64,000 nucleotides of DNA. Origin: CAMDHY01 sp046156265 (GTDB taxonomy: Bacteria; Pseudomonadota; Alphaproteobacteria; Rhizobiales; Segnochrobactraceae). The notes beneath the pieces were generated by a model. That model had not been told where the DNA came from and made no database searches. It was given only the letters and a program-made list of their open reading frames with translations. The stretch is from NCBI RefSeq assembly GCF_046156265.1, contig NZ_JAWDIR010000004.1:1-64000 (forward strand), given 5' to 3'. The first letter of the stretch is position 1. Every line of letters starts with the position of its first letter. A program made the translations under genes and the position numbers. Positions 56,147-64,000 of this stretch are shown here, piece after piece.

Positions 56147-58891
56147 CCGGCGCTCCGCCAGCCAGTGCGCGAATCCCTTCTCGACCTCGACGATCACCAG
56201 CATCACCACGCCGACGCCGATGATGGCGAGGCCATCTGCGAGCGAGATCGGGCGGCTGCCGAAGACGGCCTGAAACGGCGGCAGATAGGTGAAGGCGAAC
56301 TGCGCGACGATGACGATGCCGACCCCGATCAGGACGGCGCGGGTTCCGAGCACGCCGGTCCAGGTGAGCGACGTCCCGTGCACGTAGCGGACGCTGAAGA
56401 GGTAAAAGATCTCCATCACCACGATCGCATTCACCGCCATCGTGCGGGCCGTCTCCAGCGGCAGCTCGCGCGACAGCGCCCAGACGAAGATGCCGAAGGT
56501 GCCGACGACCATCAGCCCCGAGACGAAGAGGATCCGCCACAGCAGCCGGCCCGAGAGGATCGCGGTTCCGGAGGGGCGGGCCGGGCGGCGCATCGCCCCC
56601 GGCTCGGTCGGCTCGAAGGCGAGCGTCAGCCCGAGCGCGACGGCCGTGACCATGTTGATCCACAGGATCTGCACCGGCGTCACCGGCAGGGTCAGGCCGA
56701 ACAGGATGGCGAGGATGATGGTGAAGGCCTCGCCGCCATTGGTCGGCAGCGTCCAGGCGATCACCTTGGTGAGGTTGTCGTAGACGGTGCGGCCCTCGCG
56801 GACGGCGGCGACGATCGAGGCGAAATTGTCGTCGGCGAGCACCATCTCGCTCGCTTCCTTGGCGGCCTCCGTGCCCTTGCCGCCCATGGCGACGCCGACA
56901 TCGGCGCGCTTCAGGGCCGGGGCGTCGTTGACGCCGTCGCCCGTCATGGCGATGACGGAGCCGTCACGCTGCAGCGACTCCACCAGTCGCAGCTTGTGCT
57001 CGGGGCTGGTGCGGGCGAACACCACCGCCTGCTGGGCGAGGTGGTGGAAGCCGTCGCCGTCCGCAGCGTCGAGGTCTTGGCCAGTTACCGCCTTGGGGTC
57101 TGTGGCGAGGCCCAGCTGGATGGCGATGGCGCGGGCCGTGGCGGCGTGGTCGCCGGTGATCATCTTCACCCGGATCCCGGCGGCCTTGCATTCGGCGATG
57201 GCGGCGATCGCTTCGGGGCGCGGCGGGTCGATCAGTCCGACGAGGCCGAGCAGCGTCAGGCCACCGTCCACGTCCGCTGTCTGGAGAGCGCGGGCATCCG
57301 GGGAAAGGCTGCGGCGGGCGACGGCAATGACGCGCTGGCCGTCCTTCGCCAGCGCCTCGACCCGGCGGTGCCACGCGGACGCCTCGATGGGCTGTTCGCC
57401 GTCGAGCGCCGCCACGGACGCACACATGGCGAGCACGCGCTCCGGCGCGCCCTTCACATAGGCGACCGGCGCCCGGCCGTCGCGTCGATGCAGCGTCGCC
57501 ATGTAGCGGTGGCGGGAATCGAAGGGGATCTCGTCGAGCCGGACGAAACTGCCGCGCGCCGCTACAGCGTCGTGGCCCGCCTTCACCGCCAGCGACACCA
57601 GCGCGCCCTCCATCGGGTCGCCATCGACGATCCAGGGGCCCGTGCTCGCGTCGCCGCTGTCGCGCAACTGGGCATCGTTGCAGAGCAGGCTCGCCAGCGT
57701 CAGTTCCTCCAGCACGGAGTCGGAGGCCGGATCGAGGCGCTCGCCCGCGGTGTGGAAGGCGCCGTGAGGGGCGTAGCCGGTGCCGTCGATCTCGATGGCG
57801 CGGTCGGCGGTGACGACCCGACCCACCATCATCTCGTTGCGGGTGAGGGTCCCGGTCTTGTCGGAGCAGATCACCGAGACCGAACCCAGTGTCTCGACGG
57901 CCGGCAGCCGACGGATGATGGCGTTGCGGCGGGCCATGCGCTGCACGCCGACGGCGAGCGCGATCGTCATGACCGCCGGAAGGCCTTCCGGGATGGCCGC
58001 CACGGCGAGACCGACCACGGCCATGAAGGCATCGTCCAGCCCGTAGGTCTGCACGAACACGGCGTAGGCGAACACCAGGGCCGAAATCGCCAGGACCGCC
58101 ACGGTGATCTGGCGGGCGAACTGGTCCATCTGCCGGACCAGTGGTGTGGCGAGTTGCTCCACCGCGCCGATCAGGGCGCTGATCCGCCCGAGTTCGGTCT
58201 CGGCGCCCGTCGACACCACCACGCCAGTCGCCTGACCGGCGGTGACGAAGGTGCCGGAGAATGCCATCGACAGGCGGTCACCCAGGGACGCGACCTCTGC
58301 AACCGCTGCCGTATGCTTGTCGACGGGGACTGATTCGCCGGTGAGGATCGCCTCGTCGATCCGCAGGTTGCGCGCGCGGACGAGGCGCACGTCCGCCGGC
58401 ACGCGGTCGCCTGCCTCCAGCAGGACGATGTCTCCCGGCACGACGGCATCGGCGCCGATCGTCAGGCGCCGTCCGTCGCGGACGACGGAGGCGTGCGGGT
58501 CGATCATGCCGCGGATCGCCTCGAGCGCCTTCTCGGCGCGTCCCTCCTGAACGAAGCCGATGATCGCGTTGAGGATCACCACAGCGAGGACCACCAGCGC
58601 GTCGGTCGGGTGGCCGATGGCGGCGGCGAGGGCGGCGGCGGCCAGCAGCACGTAGATCAGGAGATTGTGGAACTGCAGCAGGAAGCGGACGAGGGCGGAC
58701 CGACGCGGACCTTGCGGCAGGAGATTGCGGCCATATTGCTCGATTCGGCGAGAGGCCTCGCCGTCCGACAGGCCTTCGACCCGCGAATGCAGCGTTTCCA
58801 GCGCCTGTTGCGACGCCATCGCGTGCCAGGGGGGGACTTCTGCCTCGGGCGATCCATCCGTCGGAACCGCTGCGGAGGTGGCATGGCGCAT
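56108..58891 (-). CDS. P-type cation-transporting ATPase (P2-type, calcium-like)
   Basis: 927 residues. N-terminal cation-ATPase domain (TLHSRVEGLSDGEASRRIEQ, GRNLLPQGPRRS), then TGES in ILTGESVPVDK, the membrane motif VAAIPEGLPA and the phosphorylation site DKTGTLT with Asp344. Also KGAPERVLAMC, TGDHAATA and MTGDGVNDAPALKRADVGVA. The C-terminal six-helix region is intact. PEGLP points to the P2 group (Ca2+, Na+/K+ type) rather than heavy-metal pumps. Ion unknown. An FNR/FixK-type box lies about 100 bases upstream. Confidence 0.92.
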   Translation of the reverse strand: MRHATSAAVPTDGSPEAEVPPWHAMASQQALETLHSRVEGLSDGEASRRIEQYGRNLLPQGPRRSALVRFLLQFHNLLIYVLLAAAALAAAIGHPTDALVVLAVVILNAIIGFVQEGRAEKALEAIRGMIDPHASVVRDGRRLTIGADAVVPGDIVLLEAGDRVPADVRLVRARNLRIDEAILTGESVPVDKHTAAVAEVASLGDRLSMAFSGTFVTAGQATGVVVSTGAETELGRISALIGAVEQLATPLVRQMDQFARQITVAVLAISALVFAYAVFVQTYGLDDAFMAVVGLAVAAIPEGLPAVMTIALAVGVQRMARRNAIIRRLPAVETLGSVSVICSDKTGTLTRNEMMVGRVVTADRAIEIDGTGYAPHGAFHTAGERLDPASDSVLEELTLASLLCNDAQLRDSGDASTGPWIVDGDPMEGALVSLAVKAGHDAVAARGSFVRLDEIPFDSRHRYMATLHRRDGRAPVAYVKGAPERVLAMCASVAALDGEQPIEASAWHRRVEALAKDGQRVIAVARRSLSPDARALQTADVDGGLTLLGLVGLIDPPRPEAIAAIAECKAAGIRVKMITGDHAATARAIAIQLGLATDPKAVTGQDLDAADGDGFHHLAQQAVVFARTSPEHKLRLVESLQRDGSVIAMTGDGVNDAPALKRADVGVAMGGKGTEAAKEASEMVLADDNFASIVAAVREGRTVYDNLTKVIAWTLPTNGGEAFTIILAILFGLTLPVTPVQILWINMVTAVALGLTLAFEPTEPGAMRRPARPSGTAILSGRLLWRILFVSGLMVVGTFGIFVWALSRELPLETARTMAVNAIVVMEIFYLFSVRYVHGTSLTWTGVLGTRAVLIGVGIVIVAQFAFTYLPPFQAVFGSRPISLADGLAIIGVGVVMLVIVEVEKGFAHWLAERRSARLRSRSAAAL

Positions 58892-59319
58892 GGCGTCGCG
58901 TCTCCCTGCGATTGATCTGGGCGGGCCGCCGGCGAGCAGTGCCGCCCCGGCGCGGAAGCTAACGTGATGGCCGCCGACGATGATTGATCGACATCAACGC
59001 CGACTGGTCGCGCCGTAAAAGTGACGTTCGACGGGTGCCGGCGTCCTCCGACTCCACCCTATCAGTATCCATGCGACGATGTCGGCCCATCGCGACGGAA
59101 GGTCCGGGCTTTTCGGATGTGCGATCGGGAACATGGCGCGGCGGATGGTACGTGTTCCAGTCTCGACGAAACAGGCGCTGGCGATATTCTGTCGGAGCCG
59201 GCGGTATTTTTGGCATCGGCGTTGCAGGCTGTCTGCGGCGCACGTCGTCTGCGGCACCACCTGTCGATTGCGGGACGTCTGCAACGGGCCTAGAGGATTC
59301 GCCTCCAGGGGGAGCGCCG
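58892..59319. other. 428-base intergenic region between the ATPase and dehydratase genes
   Basis: Divergent control region for the leftward ATPase and rightward dehydratase. It contains one clear regulatory site (58984-58997). A reading frame open through the region into the dehydratase is not protein-like and begins far from any ribosome site. The dehydratase has GGGGGAG just before its ATG. Confidence 0.6.
58984..58997. promoter_or_regulatory. FNR/FixK-type binding site
   Basis: TTGAT-CGAC-ATCAA, a perfect match to the FNR/FixK consensus TTGAT-N4-ATCAA. It is about 93-107 bases upstream of the P-type ATPase start and about 325 upstream of the dehydratase, so it most likely activates the ATPase under low oxygen. 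Confidence 0.7.
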
Positions 59320-61062
59320 ATGGCCGACGATCACGAGGGTCCCACCCGTCCGCTGCGGTCCGCGCGCTGGTTCGCGCCGGACGATCTGCGCAGCTTCGGC
59401 CACCGCTCGCGCCTGATGCAACTCGGCTATGCCGAGGAGGACTTCCTCGGCCGGCCGGTGATCGGGATCCTCAACACCTGGTCCGAACTCAACTCCTGCC
59501 ACGGCCACTTCCGTGAGCGCGCGCAGGATGTGAAGCGCGGCGTGCTGCAGGCCGGTGGCTTTCCGCTCGAGATGCCGGCGCTGTCGGTCGACGAGAGCTT
59601 CACCAAGCCGACCTCGATGCTCTACCGCAACATGCTGGCGATGGAGACGGAGGAGATGATCCGCTCCCATCCCTTCGATGGCGTCGTGCTGATGGGAGGC
59701 TGCGACAAGACCACGCCCGGGCTGGTGATGGGCGCGCTCAGCGCCGGCGTCCCGATGATCTTCCTGCCGGCCGGGCCGATGCTGCGCGGCAACTACGCCG
59801 GCAAGCCGCTCGGCTCCGGCTCCGACGCCTGGAAATACTGGGACGAGCGGCGCGCCGGAAACGTCTCCGATGCGGAGTGGACCGGCATCCAGGGCGGCAT
59901 CGCCCGCTCCGCCGGCGTCTGCATGACGATGGGGACCGCCTCCACCATGACGGCGATCGCCGAGGCGCTCGGGCTGTCGCTGCCGGGCGCCTCGTCGATC
60001 CCCGCCGTCGATGCGAACCACCAGCGCATGGCGGCGGCGTGCGGGCGGCGCATCGTCGAGATGGTCGGCGAGGCCCTGACGCCCGGCCGCATCGTCACCG
60101 CCGCGGCGGTCCGCAATGCGGCGATCGTCGCGATGGCGACGGGGTGCTCGACGAACGCCGTGGTGCACCTCATCGCCATGGCGCGGCGGGCCGGCGTGCC
60201 CCTGACGCTCGACGATCTCGACGCCCTCGGCCGAGTCACGCCGCTGATCGCCAACGTCCGGCCGGCCGGCAAGGACTACCTGATGGAGGATTTCTACTAC
60301 GCCGGCGGGCTCAGGGCGCTGATGGCGGAGATCCGCGAGTTGCTCGATGTCTCGGCCCTGACGGTCACCGGACGTTCGGTCGGCGAGAACCTCGAGGGTG
60401 CCCGCGTCTTCAACGCCGACGTCATCCGGCCGCTGTCGAACCCCGTCTACCGCGAAGGCTCGCTCGCCGTGCTGCGCGGGAACCTGTGCCCGGACGGGTC
60501 GGTGATGAAGCCGGCGGCGTGCGATCCGCGCTTCTACCGCCACGAGGGGCCGGCGCTCGTCTTCGACAGCTATCCGGCGATGAAGGCGGCGATCGACGAC
60601 GAGGCGCTCGACGTCACCCCCGACCACGTGCTCGTGCTGCGCAACGCCGGCCCTCTCGGCGGTCCGGGCTTCCCGGAGTGGGGGATGCTGCCGATCCCAA
60701 AGGCCCTCATCAAGCAGGGCCACCGCGACATGCTTCGCCTCTCGGACGCGCGCATGTCCGGCACGTCCTACGGGGCGTGTGTGCTGCACGTCGCGCCGGA
60801 GGCCTATGTCGGCGGCCCGCTGGCGCTTCTGCGGACGGGCGACATCGTCCGCCTCGATCTGGCGGCGCGCCGTCTCGACATGCTGGTCGCCGAGGACGAG
60901 CTGGCGCGCCGGCGGGCCGCCTGGGCGCCGCCAACGCCCCGCTTCGAGCGCGGCTGGGGCTGGATGTTCTCCCGCCACGTCACGCAGGCAGACAAGGGCT
61001 GTGACTTCGACTTCCTGGAGCGCGACTTCGGTGCTGCCGCCGGCGAGCCGGACATCTACTGA
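59320..61062 (+). CDS. IlvD/Edd-family sugar-acid dehydratase (L-arabonate dehydratase-like)
   Basis: 580 residues from MADDHEGPTRPLRSARWFAP. Cluster-binding cysteines are Cys60 (ELNSCHGH), Cys128 (MGGCDKTTPG) and Cys201 (SAGVCMTMGTASTM). Spacing and the 580-residue length match sugar-acid dehydratases such as rhizobial L-arabonate dehydratase, a [2Fe-2S] enzyme, better than the biosynthetic IlvD. A conserved RMSGTSYGACVLH supplies the catalytic Ser region. It would remove water from an aldonic acid to give a 2-keto-3-deoxy acid. No sugar transporter genes adjoin. True substrate uncertain. Confidence 0.9.
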   Translation: MADDHEGPTRPLRSARWFAPDDLRSFGHRSRLMQLGYAEEDFLGRPVIGILNTWSELNSCHGHFRERAQDVKRGVLQAGGFPLEMPALSVDESFTKPTSMLYRNMLAMETEEMIRSHPFDGVVLMGGCDKTTPGLVMGALSAGVPMIFLPAGPMLRGNYAGKPLGSGSDAWKYWDERRAGNVSDAEWTGIQGGIARSAGVCMTMGTASTMTAIAEALGLSLPGASSIPAVDANHQRMAAACGRRIVEMVGEALTPGRIVTAAAVRNAAIVAMATGCSTNAVVHLIAMARRAGVPLTLDDLDALGRVTPLIANVRPAGKDYLMEDFYYAGGLRALMAEIRELLDVSALTVTGRSVGENLEGARVFNADVIRPLSNPVYREGSLAVLRGNLCPDGSVMKPAACDPRFYRHEGPALVFDSYPAMKAAIDDEALDVTPDHVLVLRNAGPLGGPGFPEWGMLPIPKALIKQGHRDMLRLSDARMSGTSYGACVLHVAPEAYVGGPLALLRTGDIVRLDLAARRLDMLVAEDELARRRAAWAPPTPRFERGWGWMFSRHVTQADKGCDFDFLERDFGAAAGEPDIY

Positions 61063-61101
61063 GGGCGTCGCGCGGGTCGCGGTGAGGAGAGGGGGCGGGG
61101 C

Positions 61102-61578
61102 TCAGTCGGTCCGCAGCCCCTGGAAGGCGAAGAACGTGCCGCGCTTCTCGCCGTCGGCCAGCACGAGGCGGCCGAGCAGGCGATCGACACGGGCAGGGCG
61201 CTGTTCGCCGGCGAACAGGCCGTCGACGTTGAACAGCGTCTTCACCCCGCTGCCGGGCGGATCCTCGATCGACAGGCTGCCACTGGCGCGACAGCTGCCT
61301 TCCTGCGGAAACAGCGGGCCCTCGATGCTGATCTGCGGGGCGGTCAGTGAGTCCGCCTGGCAGGACTGGCGGTCGATCCAGCCCTTTGCGATGCGGACCT
61401 CGCAGTAGATCGGCGCCTTGGCGGCATTGATGACGAGCAGCCATGTGCCGTCGGCGGAGCGGGCCTCGCACGACTGCGCTGCCTCGACTGACGCGATCGG
61501 CAGCGCCAGCGCGAACATCAGGGTCGGGACAGCCGCTCCGATCCGCACCGACTCACGCCTCCTCCCCGACCTCGCCAT
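61102..61578 (-). CDS. Secreted protein of unknown function
   Basis: 158 residues from MARSGRRRESVRIGAAVPTL, with a signal peptide ending near SVEAAQ. Five Cys residues in the mature part (QSCEAR, IYCEV, RQSCQA, GSCRA) suggest disulphides in the periplasm. No known domain recognised. Upstream in-frame ATG at 61674 overlaps the L,D-transpeptidase end and is less likely. Confidence 0.6.
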   Translation of the reverse strand: MARSGRRRESVRIGAAVPTLMFALALPIASVEAAQSCEARSADGTWLLVINAAKAPIYCEVRIAKGWIDRQSCQADSLTAPQISIEGPLFPQEGSCRASGSLSIEDPPGSGVKTLFNVDGLFAGEQRPARVDRLLGRLVLADGEKRGTFFAFQGLRTD

Positions 61579-61670
61579 CGTCCGATACGTGGTCCCCGCA
61601 CCGCACGCAACCTCCGGAGGCTGCCGTTCGGACGACGAGGTAAACCGGGCCGACCGATGCCCCCGGACGA

Positions 61671-62105
61671 TCACCGGGTGATGACGATCCGGGTGTTGCG
61701 GGGGCCGTAGGACGACACGAGCTGAAACAGCGTCGCGGCGTTGCCGGGCGCGAGCCGCACGCAGCCGTGCGAAGCGGGGCGACCCAGCGACTTCAGGGCA
61801 TTGGTGCCGTGGATGGCGTAGCCGCCGCGGAAGAAGATCGAGTGCGGCATCGGGGAGTTGTTGTACTTGCGGGAGTACCAGCGCCGATGCAGCCGGGTCG
61901 GGCGATAGCTGCCGGTGGGCGTGACATAGCCACGCCGTGCCGTCGACACCGGCCAGGAATAGGCGGGCTTACCGGCGATCGAGACGTACATCCGCTGTTC
62001 CGAAAGGTCGATGCGTGCCACCACGCTCCCTGCCGAGGCGGATGACGCGGCGATGAAGCATCCGATCGCCAGCGTCAGCAGCGTCGAGACGGCCAGTCTG
62101 AGCAT
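61671..62105 (-). CDS. L,D-transpeptidase (YkuD domain)
   Basis: 144 residues with a signal peptide (LAVSTLLTLAIGCFIAASSA). The YkuD motif is intact: AIHGTNALKSLG (His99), then SHGCVRLAPGNA (His113, catalytic Cys115, Arg117). The strand RIDLSEQRMYVSIAGKPAYS is the usual start of the domain. It forms 3-3 cross-links or anchors proteins to peptidoglycan in the periplasm. Very short, single-domain form. Confidence 0.92.
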   Translation of the reverse strand: MLRLAVSTLLTLAIGCFIAASSASAGSVVARIDLSEQRMYVSIAGKPAYSWPVSTARRGYVTPTGSYRPTRLHRRWYSRKYNNSPMPHSIFFRGGYAIHGTNALKSLGRPASHGCVRLAPGNAATLFQLVSSYGPRNTRIVITR

Positions 62106-62350
62106 CGCTCCCCCTCCCGCGTTTCCCCCGTAATCGGTTCTTGCTCAGGAGCTTAGTCGTGGTGGCGGCGCGTTGCCATTGCCGTGAGGACCGCTGCGGG
62201 CGCCAAACCCTTGCGAGCGGTCAACAATTGGTGATGCGTGCGGGGGGGCGGACGGCAGGCCCGGCGACGGCGCGACCGTTGGACGCCTCGCCGCCGGCGC
62301 CGGAATGGTTAAGGTGCGCCGCATCGCATTCGCGATCCGGAGATGTCCGC

Positions 62351-62923
62351 ATGCTCGTCCTCGTGCTCGGGCTCGTCATCTTTCTCGGCAGCCACCTGCT
62401 GCCGACGGCACCGGCGTTGCACGACCGGCTGGTCGCCCGCTTCGGCGTCAACACCTACAAGCTCGCATACTCCGCCGTGGCCCTCGTCGGGCTCGTCCTC
62501 GTGATCTGGGGCTACGGGCTGGCGCGGGCGGAGGGGCCGGCGATCCTCTACGATCCGCCGACCTGGCTGCGGCACGTCACGCTGCTCCTGATGGTGCCGG
62601 TGTTCGTGCTGGCGGTGGCGGCCTATCTGCCCGGCCGCATCAGCGCCGCCGTCCGCCATCCGTTGATTACGGCGGTGAAGCTGTGGGCGTTCGCGCACCT
62701 GCTCGCCAACGGCGACGTGGCCTCGGTGCTTCTGTTCGCGAGCTTTCTCGCGTGGGGCGTGATCGATCGAATCTCGCTGAAGCGGCGGGAAGCGGCGGCG
62801 CGCGTGGCGGTGCCGCGGGGCCCCATCCGCAACGATTTCATCGCGCTCGGCGCCGGGCTCCTTCTTTATGCCGCCTTCGTGGCGAAGCTGCACGCGTGGC
62901 TGATCGGGGTGCCGGTCGTCTGA
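62351..62923 (+). CDS. NnrU-family membrane protein
   Basis: 190 residues from MLVLVLGLVIFLGSHLLPTA, with five to six hydrophobic helices. Conserved features include FLGSHLLPTAPALHDRLVAR, TYKLAYSAVALVGLVLVIWG and HPLITAVKLWAFAHLLANGD. NnrU proteins are associated with nitrite and nitric oxide reduction in alphaproteobacteria, and related proteins isomerise carotenoids. No denitrification genes are adjacent here, so function is open. Upstream frame to 62141 is not protein-like. Confidence 0.88.
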   Translation: MLVLVLGLVIFLGSHLLPTAPALHDRLVARFGVNTYKLAYSAVALVGLVLVIWGYGLARAEGPAILYDPPTWLRHVTLLLMVPVFVLAVAAYLPGRISAAVRHPLITAVKLWAFAHLLANGDVASVLLFASFLAWGVIDRISLKRREAAARVAVPRGPIRNDFIALGAGLLLYAAFVAKLHAWLIGVPVV

Positions 62924-63070
62924 GTCGTGCGCCGGCCGTTGCCGTGCCGCTTGGCTCGGTGACCCGAACCCTGTAAGCCGACGACACTTCGCGCCGTTCT
63001 GCGCCGTCCCTTCGGGCGACGGGGCAGGGGCGTGCGTCGTGTGCGGCCAGCTTCGTCGAGACGGGATCGA

Positions 63071-63754
63071 ATGTCGGATATCTTCCACGAGGCCGAGCGC
63101 GACTATAAGCGCGAGCAGATGAAGAAGCTCTGGGAGCGCTTCGGCATCGTCGTGATTGCGATCGCGGTGCTGATCATCGCGGGCACCGCCGGCTGGCGCG
63201 GCTATCTCCACTGGCAGCAGTCGCAGGCGAACGAGTCCGGCGATCTGTTCTTCTCAGCCCTCGAACTCGCCCAGCAGGAAGACCATGCCGGCGCGGCGAC
63301 CGCGCTGGCGAGCCTCGCCGAGAGCGGGCCGGCGGGCTACAAGCTGCTCGCCCGCTTCCGTGCGGCCAGCGAGTTTGCCCAGGCGGATGATCGCGCCGCC
63401 GGCATCGCGGCCTTCGACGCCATCGCCGCCGACAGCGCCGTGCCGACGCTCTATCGCAACCTCGCCCGAGTGCGGGCCGGCTATCTCGCCCTCGATGACG
63501 GCGACCGTGCCGCCGTCGACGAGCGCGTCGCGGCTCTGGCAGTGGGAGAGGGGCCGTGGCGGCAGGCGGCGCGTGAAGTCGCCGGTCTCGCCGCCTACTC
63601 GGCCGGTGATCTTGCCGCGGCCGAAGGCTATTTCCGACAGATCGCGGACGACCGGGCGGCGACGGGCGAGTTCCAGAACCGCGCCCAGTTGATGCTGTCG
63701 CTGATCCAGAGCGCAAAGCCGCCGGCCGCCGCAAGCGGTGGAGATCCCTCTTGA
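63071..63754 (+). CDS. TPR-type inner-membrane protein (YfgM/DUF2659-like)
   Basis: 227 residues from MSDIFHEAERDYKREQMKKL. One membrane helix (IVVIAIAVLIIAGTAGWRGY, about 24-43) is followed by a periplasmic helical repeat domain. The family is found just ahead of bamB and the GTPase gene der in alphaproteobacteria, and YfgM is linked to envelope protein traffic. The stop overlaps the start of the next gene as TTGA. Confidence 0.88.
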   Translation: MSDIFHEAERDYKREQMKKLWERFGIVVIAIAVLIIAGTAGWRGYLHWQQSQANESGDLFFSALELAQQEDHAGAATALASLAESGPAGYKLLARFRAASEFAQADDRAAGIAAFDAIAADSAVPTLYRNLARVRAGYLALDDGDRAAVDERVAALAVGEGPWRQAAREVAGLAAYSAGDLAAAEGYFRQIADDRAATGEFQNRAQLMLSLIQSAKPPAAASGGDPS

Positions 63755-64000
63755 GTGCTTCCCCGTTCGCCGGCGCCCTCGCGCGCATCGTCGCCGTCGC
63801 GCTGTGTGCCGGTGTGGTCACTGGCTGCGAGACCGTGTCGGACGCCGTCTATACGTTCAATCCCTTCGCGGAGAAGGACAAGATCCTTCCCGGCACTCGC
63901 ACCGCCGTCTTCAACGACGAAGGCTCCGCGGCGCTGGTGCAGCCGGAAGGCGGCTCGCGTGCAGCCTCGATCGGGCCGGCCCAGGCCTATGCCGACTGGT
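63751..64000 (+). CDS. bamB: BamB-like outer-membrane assembly lipoprotein, 5' part
   Basis: Only the first 83 codons are in the window. It starts at TTG 63751, overlapping the previous stop. The leader ends in a lipobox VVTGC, then SDAVYTFNPFAEKDKILPG, typical of alphaproteobacterial BamB, followed by TRTAVFNDEGSAALVQPE. The beta-propeller lies beyond the end. Position after a YfgM-like gene supports the call. Confidence 0.8.
   Translation, partial: MSASPFAGALARIVAVALCAGVVTGCETVSDAVYTFNPFAEKDKILPGTRTAVFNDEGSAALVQPEGGSRAASIGPAQAYADW

Noticed and set aside
56165..58333. Long open frame of over 700 codons opposite the P-type ATPase
   Set aside because: Same antisense effect; the protein is rich in His, Asp, Gly and Arg without any fold signal.
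62211..62224. TTGCG-AGCG-GTCAA as a possible FNR site ahead of the NnrU gene
   Set aside because: Only the outer TTG/CAA match; the inner bases differ from TTGAT-N4-ATCAA, so it is likely chance.
1..64000. CRISPR array, tRNA, rRNA, integrase or insertion sequence
   Set aside because: I looked for regular spaced repeats, tRNA-like cloverleaf sequence, tyrosine recombinase motifs and transposase motifs and saw none in the window.

Overview
The window looks like part of an integrative and conjugative element (ICE) inserted in the chromosome of a high-GC alphaproteobacterium, probably of the order Hyphomicrobiales. Evidence for the host is the flanking chromosome on the right: a NnrU-family protein, an Atu4866-domain protein, and the start of a BamB-type lipoprotein behind a TPR-type membrane protein. 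Evidence for the element is a full trb-type mating-pair-formation set with TraG coupling protein, VirD2-like relaxase, TraF peptidase, ParA and an AlpA-like regulator. No integrase, tRNA gene or left end is visible, so the element must continue past base 1.

Layout. (1) 1-20.4 kb, conjugation module. A long leftward array runs from about 19.9 kb to 1.0 kb: small conserved gene, a DUF6499/DUF2285-type regulator broken by a one-base frameshift, AlpA-like, parA, RHH protein, DUF2840, traF, DUF736, lytic transglycosylase, relaxase, traG, CopG-like, trbBCDEJ-trbK-LFGI, DUF2274. A LysR gene faces it at the left end and a divergent XRE regulator caps it at the right, with a symmetrical promoter/operator between. 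(2) 20.5-28 kb, leftward maintenance module: second DUF736, membrane protein, DUF2493, Toprim protein, ParB and DUF932. Good intrinsic terminators separate several units, and parB and DUF932 share a repeated 5' leader. (3) 28.2-51.9 kb, cargo that looks like a defence island. It holds an AbiEi/AbiEii toxin-antitoxin pair that overlaps into a type I restriction system (hsdR, hsdM, hsdS). Next is a leftward six-gene operon of unknown role: unknown protein, two related PD-(D/E)xK-like proteins, HExxH Lit-like protein, GIY-YIG/zinc-ribbon protein and HEPN-like protein. After it come a DUF2130 plus ParB-like pair and a ubiquitin-like locus (sigma-like protein, small partner, ImmA/IrrE-UvrD fusion, triple ubiquitin-like protein, E1-like ThiF protein, DUF6527 zinc protein). 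The island ends with two leftward genes, one a paralogue of the HEPN-like protein. (4) 51.9-52.66 kb, a gene-free and locally AT-rich stretch, the likely right end of the element. (5) 52.67-64 kb, ordinary chromosome: DedA, Atu4866-domain protein, carboxymuconolactone-decarboxylase-like protein, SDR with a LysR, a P-type cation ATPase behind a perfect FNR/FixK-type box, a sugar-acid dehydratase of the IlvD/Edd family, a secreted protein, an L,D-transpeptidase, NnrU, a TPR protein and a partial bamB.

The two most interesting regions are the 35.2-40.2 kb operon, which I cannot match to a named system, and the 43.3-50.5 kb ubiquitin-like locus. In the latter, the tag protein lacks a C-terminal Gly-Gly, the E1-like protein lacks an obvious catalytic cysteine, the helicase's nuclease site is degenerate, and an RNA hairpin covers the ribosome-binding site of the tag gene. 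Functions are inferred from reading the sequence; no database search was run.
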